Source of the DNA: an uncultured bacterium
GTDB taxonomy: Bacteria > Acidobacteriota > Thermoanaerobaculia > Multivoradales > JAHEKO01
DNA length: 50,752 nt
NCBI GenBank assembly: GCA_905479655.1
Contig: CAJQNK010000014.1
Span: 1 to 50,752, forward strand
Direction of reading: 5' to 3'
Position numbers and translations under genes: made by a program. This document shows, piece after piece, positions 7,521 to 14,846 of this stretch (its first letter is position 1; each line of letters starts with the position of its first letter). The notes under the pieces were generated by a model, which searched no databases, was not told the origin of the DNA, and saw only the letters and a program-made list of their open reading frames with translations.

Positions 7521-8669
7521 GTGAATCCCTGGTGGCTGCGCCCTCCGGCCGACTCCGAAGACGAGCAGACGCTCGGCGAGCCCGAGACCGGATCCCACGG
7601 CGCCGAGTCGAGGGCCGGCGAGGATCGGTCGGCCGAGCGGCCGCCGGCGAAGTCGGAAGCCCCGGAGAAGACACCTCGGCTGTCGTCGAGCGACGAGCCG
7701 CGTCGGAGACGTCGTTCGTCTCGGCGCAGAAGTCGGCCGGAGACCGTCGAGGAACCGGAGTCGGAGCGGCCGCCAGGCCCTCGGACGCCCGCGCCTCGTG
7801 AGGAGGCGGAAGCGCCGATGCGCCCGGATGCCTCCGAGGCCCGGTTGCAGGCGGCGGTTCGGGACGCGGTTCTCGCCGCCCTGGAAAGGAATCGATCGGT
7901 GGACCAATCGCACAACGACGAGAGGAAGATCGGGCTGTTCTGCGACCTCGAGAACATCGCACTCGGTGTCCGAGACGATAAGGAGATTGCCAAGTTCGAC
8001 ATCCATCTCGTGCTGGAGCGGCTGCTCGAGAAGGGCAAGATCATCGTCAAGCGGGCCTACGCCGACTGGGAGCGCTACAACGAGTACAAGCGCACCTTTC
8101 ACGAGGCCGGGATCGAGCTCATCGACATCCCCGAGAAGCGCTACTCGGGCAAGAACAGCGCCGACATCAAGATGGTGGTCGACGCCATGGACCTGTGCTT
8201 CTCCAAGGACCATCTCGACACCTTCGTCATCATGTCGGGCGACAGCGACTTCTCGCCCCTGGTTTCGAAGCTCAAGGAGAACAACAAGCACGTCATCGGC
8301 ATCGGGGTCAAGAACTCGTCGTCGAACCTCCTGGTGGACAGCTGCGACGAGTTCATCTACTACGAGGACGTCTGGCGCGACGTCGGGAAGGCCCCGAAGG
8401 TGTCGGGGCTCTCGAAGAAGACCACCGAGGCGTTCTCCCTGATGACCGACGCCATCAAGGCCCTCATGCGCGAGAACAAGGACGTTCTCTGGGGCTCGAT
8501 GGTGAAGCAGACCATGCAGCGCAAGCGGCCCTCGTTCAACGAGGGCTACTACGGCTACTCGACCTTCTCCGAGTTGCTGGAGGATGCCCAGAAGAACAAC
8601 CTCATCGGCCTCAAGAAGGACCAGCGCTCGGGCACCTACATCGTGACCGGCTTCGCCGAGGGGCGCTGA
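7521..8669 (+). CDS. NYN-domain protein with C-terminal OST-HTH/LOTUS domain
   Basis: A 382-residue protein in three parts. Residues 1-130 are low-complexity and charged, with an arginine-rich patch around 61-72 (RRRRRSSRRR). Residues 135-285 form a NYN (PIN-like, LabA/DUF88) nuclease domain with the acidic positions Asp142 (FCDLEN), Asp215, Asp221 (DIKMVVDAMD) and Asp241/Asp243 (SGDSDFSPL). Residues 300-378 (TTEAFSLMTDAIKALM to GTYIVTGF) look like an OST-HTH/LOTUS RNA-binding domain. The family is thought to bind or cut RNA. The acidic residues are all present, so catalytic activity is possible. It begins with GTG and leads into the mglBA genes after a 95-base gap. Confidence 0.82.
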   Translation: MNPWWLRPPADSEDEQTLGEPETGSHGAESRAGEDRSAERPPAKSEAPEKTPRLSSSDEPRRRRRSSRRRSRPETVEEPESERPPGPRTPAPREEAEAPMRPDASEARLQAAVRDAVLAALERNRSVDQSHNDERKIGLFCDLENIALGVRDDKEIAKFDIHLVLERLLEKGKIIVKRAYADWERYNEYKRTFHEAGIELIDIPEKRYSGKNSADIKMVVDAMDLCFSKDHLDTFVIMSGDSDFSPLVSKLKENNKHVIGIGVKNSSSNLLVDSCDEFIYYEDVWRDVGKAPKVSGLSKKTTEAFSLMTDAIKALMRENKDVLWGSMVKQTMQRKRPSFNEGYYGYSTFSELLEDAQKNNLIGLKKDQRSGTYIVTGFAEGR

Positions 8670-8731
8670 CCCCGGAGTCCGACCCGGCGCGCCACGGGAC
8701 GACGTGGGGGCCTCGGGACGCTTTCGCACTG

Positions 8732-8740
8732 TGATAAATT
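8732..8740 (+). promoter_or_regulatory. Extended -10 box upstream of mglB
   Basis: TGATAAATT ends 24 bases before the ATG at 8765, inside the 95-base gap after the NYN gene. It matches the recurrent TGnTANNNT form. No convincing -35 was seen. Confidence 0.45.
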
Positions 8741-8764
8741 CCCGCCACTCGAGGATGGAGCGAG

Positions 8765-9259
8765 ATGTCTAGAGCCGACCTGGTGATGCACCCGGAGGAG
8801 TACCAGCGACTCGAGGAAGGGCTGCGACGGCTGCTCTACGACGCCAACGCCCGGGCCGTGCTCCTGATCGACAAGAACGGCCAGCAGATCGCCGCCTCCG
8901 GGGAGGTGGACACCTTCGACACGACCTCCCTGGCGTCGCTCACGGCCGGCAACGTCGCCGCGACCGATGGGTTGGCCAAGCTGATCGGCGAGCGGGAGTT
9001 CTCGGTTCTCTTCCACGAGGGGCAGCGCGACCACATCCACATCTCCATCGCGGCGCGCAAGGCCATTCTGCTGGTGATCTTCGACGACCGTTCCTCCCTC
9101 GGCCTGGTCCGCCTCCGTGTTCGGCGCGCGAACCAGGAGCTCGAGGAGATCTTCGAGGACATCGCCTCGAAGACGAGACGGGACGACGCCGACGGCGGGC
9201 CCGCCAGCCCGTTCGACGAGATCACCGAAGAGGACATCGACGCCCTGTTCGGCGACTAG
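8765..9259 (+). CDS. mglB: Roadblock/LC7 domain protein, MglB-like
   Basis: A 164-residue protein with a roadblock/LC7 fold: residues 8-125 contain [35 protein letters not shown] strands followed by the helix with [11 protein letters not shown] and a strand [17 protein letters not shown]. In Myxococcus and other bacteria MglB is the GTPase-activating partner of MglA and marks the lagging pole. The acidic C-terminal tail ([15 protein letters not shown]) resembles tails that dock to MglA. The MglA gene follows after 56 bases, which supports the pairing. Gene symbol is by family and context. Confidence 0.82.
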   Translation: MSRADLVMHPEEYQRLEEGLRRLLYDANARAVLLIDKNGQQIAASGEVDTFDTTSLASLTAGNVAATDGLAKLIGEREFSVLFHEGQRDHIHISIAARKAILLVIFDDRSSLGLVRLRVRRANQELEEIFEDIASKTRRDDADGGPASPFDEITEEDIDALFGD

Positions 9260-9315
9260 TCGTCCCCCCCGCGGCGCTCCAACCACTCCCCGGGGACCTC
9301 TCGCGAGTCGTACTC

Positions 9316-9900
9316 ATGACCTTCATCAACTACGCATCGAAGGAGATCAACTGCAAGATCGTCTACTACGGGCCCGGGCTCGGAGGCAAGACGACCAACT
9401 TGCAGCACATCTACGGCCGCACCGCTCCGGGTCGCAAGGGGAAGCTGATCTCCCTCGCCACCGAGGCCGACCGCACTCTGTTCTTCGACTTCCTGCCCCT
9501 CGACCTGGGTAAGATCCGCGGCTTCTCGACTCGCTTCCATCTGTACACGGTGCCGGGTCAGGTGTTCTACGAGGCCAGCCGCAAGCTGATCCTCAAGGGC
9601 GTCGACGGTGTGGTCTTCGTGGCGGACAGCCAGCAGGCCCGGATGGAGGCGAACATCGAGTCGGTGCGCAACCTGGAGGCCAACCTCCGGGAGCACGGCT
9701 TCGACCTGAGGTCGGTCCCCTACGCGCTCCAGTTCAACAAGCGAGATCTGCCCGACATCGCCCCGGTCGACGAGCTGTACCGGGTCCTCAACTACAAGAG
9801 GGAGCCGACCTTCCAGGCGGTGGCGACGGAGGGCTACGGCGTCTTCGAGACTCTGAAGTCCGTGGCCAAGCAGATTCTCATCGAGCTCAGAAGAAAGTAG
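9316..9900 (+). CDS. mglA: MglA-like small GTPase
   Basis: A 194-residue Ras-like GTPase of the bacterial MglA family, the polarity switch that positions motility or envelope machinery at one pole. The P-loop GPGLGGKT is at residues 19-26, the switch region follows through [26 protein letters not shown] at 78-82 stands where the DxxG motif would be, and NKRD at 141-144 gives guanine specificity. This altered Walker B/switch 2 is a normal MglA trait. It follows mglB and is followed 26 bases later by a TPR gene. Confidence 0.93.
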   Translation: MTFINYASKEINCKIVYYGPGLGGKTTNLQHIYGRTAPGRKGKLISLATEADRTLFFDFLPLDLGKIRGFSTRFHLYTVPGQVFYEASRKLILKGVDGVVFVADSQQARMEANIESVRNLEANLREHGFDLRSVPYALQFNKRDLPDIAPVDELYRVLNYKREPTFQAVATEGYGVFETLKSVAKQILIELRRK

Positions 9901-9926
9901 AAGAGAAAGATACCGAGGCGAAAGAG

Positions 9927-10556
9927 ATGGCGAAGAGTTGGAAGAAGAGTGACGTCACCTATCTGAGACGGTACGCCGACAAGCGCACCGTCGTCGACCT
10001 GGCGCGCCGCTTCGGCGCCGAGGAGTCGGAGATCCGCACCAAGCTCCAGGAGCTGGGCCTCGAGTCCGCGGACGGTGACAGCGGATCCGCCGGCGGCTTC
10101 GACGACCCCCAACTGCCCAAGTTCCAGGAGGGGATCGAGGCGTTGGCCAAGGGCGATGCGAAGAGGGCGGCGAAGCTGTTCGGGGAAGTGGCCGCGAAGG
10201 CCGAGCAGATCGAGGTCGCGGAGAGGGCGCGTCGCTACCAGGCCGCTGCCCGCCTGCAGCTCGACAAGGCGGCCGCAGACGACGTGGACAGCTACCTGGA
10301 GGCGGTCCTGCTGCGCAACGACGGGGACCTGGACGAGGCCCTGAAGCTCTGCCGCGCCAAGGCGAATCGGGACGAGGAGCGCTTCCTCTACCTGTCGGCC
10401 GGCATCCTCGCCCTGCAGGGGGAGTTCGACGAGGCCGCCGAGGCGCTCGGACGGGCCGTCGAGCTCAATCCGAAGAACCGGGTCCACGCCTACCATGACA
10501 CCGACTTCCAGGAGCTCCGTCGCTCCGAGGACCATCGAAAGCTCTTCGAGGCCTGA
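9927..10556 (+). CDS. TPR protein with N-terminal HTH-like segment
   Basis: A 209-residue soluble protein. The first ~45 residues (WKKSDVTYLRRYADKRTVVDLARRF...) resemble a small helix-turn-helix, as in SANT/Myb-like or recombinase-type HTHs. Residues 65-200 contain tetratricopeptide-like helical pairs (KFQEGIEALAKGDAKRAAKLF, DLDEALKLCRAKA, GEFDEAAEALGRAVELNPKN). No signal peptide is seen. It sits between mglA and yvcK, so it may be an adaptor for the MglA module; its partner is unknown. Its 3' end overlaps the yvcK start by 62 bases. Confidence 0.7.
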   Translation: MAKSWKKSDVTYLRRYADKRTVVDLARRFGAEESEIRTKLQELGLESADGDSGSAGGFDDPQLPKFQEGIEALAKGDAKRAAKLFGEVAAKAEQIEVAERARRYQAAARLQLDKAAADDVDSYLEAVLLRNDGDLDEALKLCRAKANRDEERFLYLSAGILALQGEFDEAAEALGRAVELNPKNRVHAYHDTDFQELRRSEDHRKLFEA

Positions 10557-11541
10557 CGACCGCGGACTCTCCCTCGTCGCCATCGGCGGCGGGACCGGTC
10601 TGGCGGCGCTTCTCCGCGGGCTGAAGCATCACGTCGGCGCCGAGGTGGAGCGGCTCACCGCCGTGGTCACGGTGAGCGACGACGGTGGCTCCTCGGGGCG
10701 GCTACGCCGGGAGTTCGGCGTCCTGCCGCCGGGCGACATCAGGAACTGCATCGTCGCGTTGGCGGATGACGAGGACCTGCTCGCGCGTCTGTTCCAGTAT
10801 CGGTTCGCCTCGGGCGAGGGGCTCACCGGCCACTCGTTCGGCAATCTCCTTCTCACCGCCCTCACGGGGATCACGGGGGACTTCTACCAGGCGATCCTCA
10901 CGGCGGAGGAGATCCTCTCGGTCCGGGGCAAGATCCTGCCGGCCACGTTGACCGACGTCCGCCTGCGCGCCCGGGGTCGCTCGGGCCGGGACTACGACGG
11001 GGAGTCGGCCATCGGCAGCTCCGGAGAGCCCCTCTCGCAGATCGCGCTCGACCCGCCGGGGGTGCGGGCCTTCCCGGCGGCGGTCCGGGCCGTCCGCGAG
11101 GCGGACCTGGTGCTTCTCGGCCCGGGCTCCCTCTACACCTCGATCCTCCCCAATCTGCTGATCCGCGAGATCCGGGAGGCGGTGCGGCAGCGCCGGGGTC
11201 GCACGGCGGTGGTGATGAATCTCATGACCCAGCCCGGTGAAACGGACGGGATGCTCGGGGCCCAGCACCTGACGGCGCTGGAGGAACACGCTGGCGAGGG
11301 CCTCGTGGACGCGGTGCTGTACAACGACGCGCCGCTCTCCGACGAGCGTCTGGAGCCCTACCTGGACGCCGGCTCTCAGCCGGTGACGCTGGATCTCGAC
11401 GGTCTGGCGGCGCGGGGCGTACGGGTGATAGGTTGCGACCTACTCGCCGAGGGCGAGCTCATCCGCCACGACTCCGACAAGCTGCGCCGCGCCGTCCTCT
11501 CCCTGGCCCTCCCGGGCTGGTCGGCCGGCGGCAACCGCTAG
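10495..11541 (+). CDS. yvcK: YvcK/CofD-like UDP-sugar-binding regulator
   Basis: A 348-residue protein of the YvcK (gluconeogenesis factor) family, which binds UDP-GlcNAc and tunes carbon flow to wall precursors, notably through GlmS in Bacillus. Signatures: VAIGGGTGLAALLRGL at residues 28-43, VSDDGGSSGRLRREFG, LPPGDIRNCIVALAD, HSFGNLLL and LGPGSLYTSILPNLL. The only usual start codon is the ATG at 10495, which makes the gene overlap the TPR gene by 62 bases. The neighbours glmU and glmS make a functional link to UDP-GlcNAc supply very plausible. Confidence 0.9.
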   Translation: MTPTSRSSVAPRTIESSSRPDDRGLSLVAIGGGTGLAALLRGLKHHVGAEVERLTAVVTVSDDGGSSGRLRREFGVLPPGDIRNCIVALADDEDLLARLFQYRFASGEGLTGHSFGNLLLTALTGITGDFYQAILTAEEILSVRGKILPATLTDVRLRARGRSGRDYDGESAIGSSGEPLSQIALDPPGVRAFPAAVRAVREADLVLLGPGSLYTSILPNLLIREIREAVRQRRGRTAVVMNLMTQPGETDGMLGAQHLTALEEHAGEGLVDAVLYNDAPLSDERLEPYLDAGSQPVTLDLDGLAARGVRVIGCDLLAEGELIRHDSDKLRRAVLSLALPGWSAGGNR

Positions 11542-11574
11542 GCGCCGAGCGGCGCCGGGGAGCTGACCCCGACC

Positions 11575-12990
11575 ATGGCTGACCGACACAGAGGACGCCC
11601 CCCGGTGGGTGTGGTTCTGGCCGCCGGTAAAGGCACGCGGATGAGGTCGTCCCTGCCCAAGGTGCTCCACCGGGTGGGCGGACGGCCGATGCTCGCCTGG
11701 GTGGTGGACGCCGTCCGGGCGGCCGGCTGTTCGCGCATCCTGGTGATCGTGGGTCACGAGGCCGACAGGGTGCGTGACGAGCTGGCGGCCGACGACGTGA
11801 CCTTCGTCCTGCAGGAGGAGCAGCTCGGGACGGGCCACGCGGTCGCCCAGGCGGAGGCTGCGCTGTCCGCGGAAGGCGCGACCGGCGAGGCGACGCTCCT
11901 CGTCGTCTCGGGCGACGTCCCGCTGGTGTCGGCGGAGACGCTCCGCCGCCTCGAGCGATCCGCCGCCGGTGGCTGGGGCGCCCTGGCCGTCGCGACGCTG
12001 GAGCGGCCGGCCTCGTTGGGCCGGGTGGTCGCAACCCCGGACGGCGACCTGTCGAGGATCGTCGAGGCCGCGGACGCGAGCCCGGAGGAGCTGGCCATCC
12101 GGCAGGTCAACGCGGGGCTGTACGCCCTGCCCGCGCCAGCCATCTTCGACGGCCTGCGCTCGCTGACGCCCGACAACGCCAAGGGCGAGCTCTACCTCAC
12201 CGACGCCCTCACGGAGGCCGCCACCCGGGGGGATCGCGTCGCCCTCGTGGAGCTCGAGGATCCCAGCGAGGCGTGGGGCGCCAACACGCGGGCCGAGCTC
12301 GCCGCGCTCCACGGGCGGCTCTTGGAGCGGAAGGCCCGGCAGCTGATGGACGAGGGAGTGACCTTGTTGGGGCCGAGCGACCTGACGATCGAGGCCACCG
12401 TAAGGGTGGGCCCCGACACGGTGATCCACGCCGGTGCGATGCTCCTCGGAGCGACGCGCCTGGGCGCGTCGTGCACGATCCATGCGGGAGCCTGGATCCG
12501 CGACACGGAGGTCGGAGACGGCTGCGAGATTCTGCCCTACAGCGTCCTGGACGGAGCCCGGGTCGCGGCGGGCTGCCGGGTGGGCCCGTTCGCCCGGTTG
12601 CGCCCCGGGGCCGAGCTCGCCGAGGGCGCGAAAGCCGGGAACTTCGTGGAGATCAAGAACGCCCGGGTCGGCGTGGGCGCCAAGGTGAACCACCTGGCCT
12701 ACGTGGGCGACGCCGAGATCGGTCCGGGAGCCAACGTCGGGGCCGGGGCCGTGACCTGCAACTACGACGGTTTCGAGAAGCACCGTACCGAGGTGGGGGC
12801 CGGCGCCTTCGTGGGCAGCGGTACGCTCCTCGTGGCGCCCGTCGAGGTCGGGGAGGGCGCCACGACGGCCGCCGGCTCGGTGATCACGCGGGATGTCCCG
12901 GCCGGCGCTCTCGGCGTCGAGCGGGCGAAGCAGCGCAACCTGGAAGGCTGGTCCGCGCGTCGGCGCGAGCGGCGCGAACCGAAGGAGTAG
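11575..12990 (+). CDS. glmU: Bifunctional UDP-N-acetylglucosamine pyrophosphorylase / glucosamine-1-phosphate acetyltransferase
   Basis: A 471-residue cytosolic enzyme making UDP-GlcNAc for peptidoglycan and other glycans. The N-terminal nucleotidyltransferase begins with VVLAAGKGTRM (residues 13-23) and has QEEQLGTGHAV and VVSGDVPL. The second half is a left-handed beta helix with hexapeptide repeats (VGPDTVIHAGAMLLG onward) including the acetyltransferase residues around GPFARLRPG, GNFVEIKN and CNYDGFEKHRT. It lies 33 bases after yvcK and 4 bases before glmS. Length is normal. Confidence 0.96.
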   Translation: MADRHRGRPPVGVVLAAGKGTRMRSSLPKVLHRVGGRPMLAWVVDAVRAAGCSRILVIVGHEADRVRDELAADDVTFVLQEEQLGTGHAVAQAEAALSAEGATGEATLLVVSGDVPLVSAETLRRLERSAAGGWGALAVATLERPASLGRVVATPDGDLSRIVEAADASPEELAIRQVNAGLYALPAPAIFDGLRSLTPDNAKGELYLTDALTEAATRGDRVALVELEDPSEAWGANTRAELAALHGRLLERKARQLMDEGVTLLGPSDLTIEATVRVGPDTVIHAGAMLLGATRLGASCTIHAGAWIRDTEVGDGCEILPYSVLDGARVAAGCRVGPFARLRPGAELAEGAKAGNFVEIKNARVGVGAKVNHLAYVGDAEIGPGANVGAGAVTCNYDGFEKHRTEVGAGAFVGSGTLLVAPVEVGEGATTAAGSVITRDVPAGALGVERAKQRNLEGWSARRRERREPKE

Positions 12991-12994
12991 AGCC

Positions 12995-14821
12995 ATGTGC
13001 GGCATCATCGGATACGTCGGCCATCGCAAGGTGGTCCCCCTGCTTCTGGACGGTCTCCGGCGCCTCGAGTACCGGGGCTACGACTCGGCCGGCGTCACGG
13101 TCATCCGCGACGGCGAGCTCGTCACGGTGCGGGCCGAGGGCAAACTGGACCGGCTGGTCGAGAGGCTGGCCGGAGAGCCCGTCGACGGGAGCCACGGGCT
13201 GGGTCACACCCGCTGGGCGACCCACGGGCCGCCGCTCGAGCGCAACGCCCATCCCATGGTGGACGCGCGGAGCCGCCTGGCCCTGATCCACAACGGCATC
13301 ATCGAGAACTTCCTGCCGCTGAAGCGACGGCTGATCGCCGAGGGCTGGGAGTTCTCGAGCGACACGGACACCGAGGTCGTGGCGAACCTGGTCTCGTCGT
13401 ACCTCGACGAGGAGGGCGACCTGCGCGGGGCCGTGGCCCGGGCCACCCGCGAGCTCGAGGGCTTGTTCGCCTTCGCGCTGGTGTCGATCTCCGGGGAGAG
13501 AGAGATCGTGGCCTACCGCCAGGGGCCGCCGCTGGTGCTGGGGATCGGTGAGCGGGAGACCTTCCTCGCCTCGGATCCGGCCGCCCTGCTGACCTACACG
13601 AAGGACGTCGTCTTCCTGGAGAACGGGGACCTCGCCCGGCTGACGGAGGACGGGCTCGAGATCCAGGACGCGAGCGGGGAGGCCGTCGAGCGGGAGTCGC
13701 ACCGCCTGCTGTGGGACCCGATCCAGGCGGAGAAGGGCGGCTACAAGCACTTCATGCTCAAGGAGATCCACGAGCAGCCCCAGGCCATCCAGGACACCTT
13801 CGGCGGGCGCGTGGACTTCGAGACGGGCGAGGTGGGCTTCGACTACTTCAGCCTCGATCCGGAGGAGGCAGGGGCGATCCGCGAGGTCCACCTGCTGGCC
13901 TGCGGCACCTCGCTCCACGCGGGGCTGGTGGGCAAGTTCCTCATCGAGGAGCTGGCCCGGCTGCCGGTGCAGGTCGACTACGGTTCGGAGTACCGCTACC
14001 GCGACCCGATCGTCAACGAGGGGACGCTCGCCATCGGGGTCTCCCAGTCCGGCGAGACGGCCGACACGCTCTCGGCCATGGAGGCGGCCAAGGAGCGGGG
14101 CGCGAGGCTCCTGGCGGTGTGCAACGTGCTGGGCAGCCAGGCCACCCGCATCGCCGAGGGCGTCGTCTACACCCACGCGGGCCCGGAGATCGGGGTGGCG
14201 TCGACCAAGGCGTTCACCACCCAGCTCGTGGCCCTCTACCTCGTCGCCCTCTACCTGCGTCAGCAGCGGGGCCTGCCCATAGGCCCGGAGATCGTGGCCG
14301 ACCTGGCCCACCTGCCGGGGGCCGTGGACGAGGCCCTGCAACAGGAGGGCGCGATCGAGGAGATGGCCCGGAAGTACCACCTGGAGGAGGACTTCCTCTA
14401 CCTGGGCCGGGGCATCAACTACCCCATCGCTCTCGAGGGCGCGTTGAAGCTGAAGGAGATCTCCTACATCCATGCCGAGGGCTATCCCGCCGGCGAGATG
14501 AAGCATGGCCCCATCGCGCTGATCGACCAGCAGCTCCCGGTGGTGAACATCGCGACGGGCGACAAAGTGTTCGAGAAGATGCTGGGCAACATGCAGGAGG
14601 TGAAGGCCCGCGACGGCGCCGTGATCGCGGTGACCGACCGCGATCCCTCGGAGCTCGAGGAGATCGCCGACGAGGTCCTCCGGGTCCCCCGGCTGTCGGA
14701 CCATCTCCAGCCGATCGTCAACGTCGTCCCGCTGCAACTGCTGGCCTACTTCGTGGGGGTGCGGCGGGGTGCGGACGTGGACCAGCCCAGGAACCTGGCG
14801 AAGAGCGTGACGGTGGAGTAG
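12995..14821 (+). CDS. glmS: Glutamine-fructose-6-phosphate aminotransferase
   Basis: A 608-residue enzyme that turns fructose-6-phosphate and glutamine into glucosamine-6-phosphate, the first step to UDP-GlcNAc. After Met1 comes the catalytic Cys2 of the Ntn glutaminase domain (MCGIIGYVGHRK). Two SIS isomerase domains follow: ACGTSLHAG, SQSGETADTLSAM and TKAFTTQ in the first, GRGINYPIALEGALKLKEI and HGPIALI in the second. The C-terminus RNLAKSVTVE is the canonical active-site tail. There is no glmS ribozyme-like leader, because only 4 bases separate it from glmU; control may instead be through YvcK. Confidence 0.97.
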   Translation: MCGIIGYVGHRKVVPLLLDGLRRLEYRGYDSAGVTVIRDGELVTVRAEGKLDRLVERLAGEPVDGSHGLGHTRWATHGPPLERNAHPMVDARSRLALIHNGIIENFLPLKRRLIAEGWEFSSDTDTEVVANLVSSYLDEEGDLRGAVARATRELEGLFAFALVSISGEREIVAYRQGPPLVLGIGERETFLASDPAALLTYTKDVVFLENGDLARLTEDGLEIQDASGEAVERESHRLLWDPIQAEKGGYKHFMLKEIHEQPQAIQDTFGGRVDFETGEVGFDYFSLDPEEAGAIREVHLLACGTSLHAGLVGKFLIEELARLPVQVDYGSEYRYRDPIVNEGTLAIGVSQSGETADTLSAMEAAKERGARLLAVCNVLGSQATRIAEGVVYTHAGPEIGVASTKAFTTQLVALYLVALYLRQQRGLPIGPEIVADLAHLPGAVDEALQQEGAIEEMARKYHLEEDFLYLGRGINYPIALEGALKLKEISYIHAEGYPAGEMKHGPIALIDQQLPVVNIATGDKVFEKMLGNMQEVKARDGAVIAVTDRDPSELEEIADEVLRVPRLSDHLQPIVNVVPLQLLAYFVGVRRGADVDQPRNLAKSVTVE

Positions 14822-14827
14822 GGGCTC

Positions 14828-14836
14828 TGCTACCCT
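14828..14836 (+). promoter_or_regulatory. Extended -10 box just upstream of the helicase gene
   Basis: TGCTACCCT ends only 10 bases before the ATG at 14847, so a transcript from it would have almost no leader. TGACGG near 14809 may act as a weak -35. It belongs to the recurrent TGnTANNNT set of this window. Confidence 0.45.
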
Positions 14837-14846
14837 GCTCCCCCTC

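Noticed and set aside
9927..10060. TPR protein as a sequence-specific transcription factor
   Set aside because: The N-terminal HTH-like segment is too short and weak to call DNA binding; described only as HTH-like.
12991..12994. glmS ribozyme upstream of glmS
   Set aside because: Only 4 bases separate glmU and glmS, and no ribozyme core is present in the glmU 3' end.
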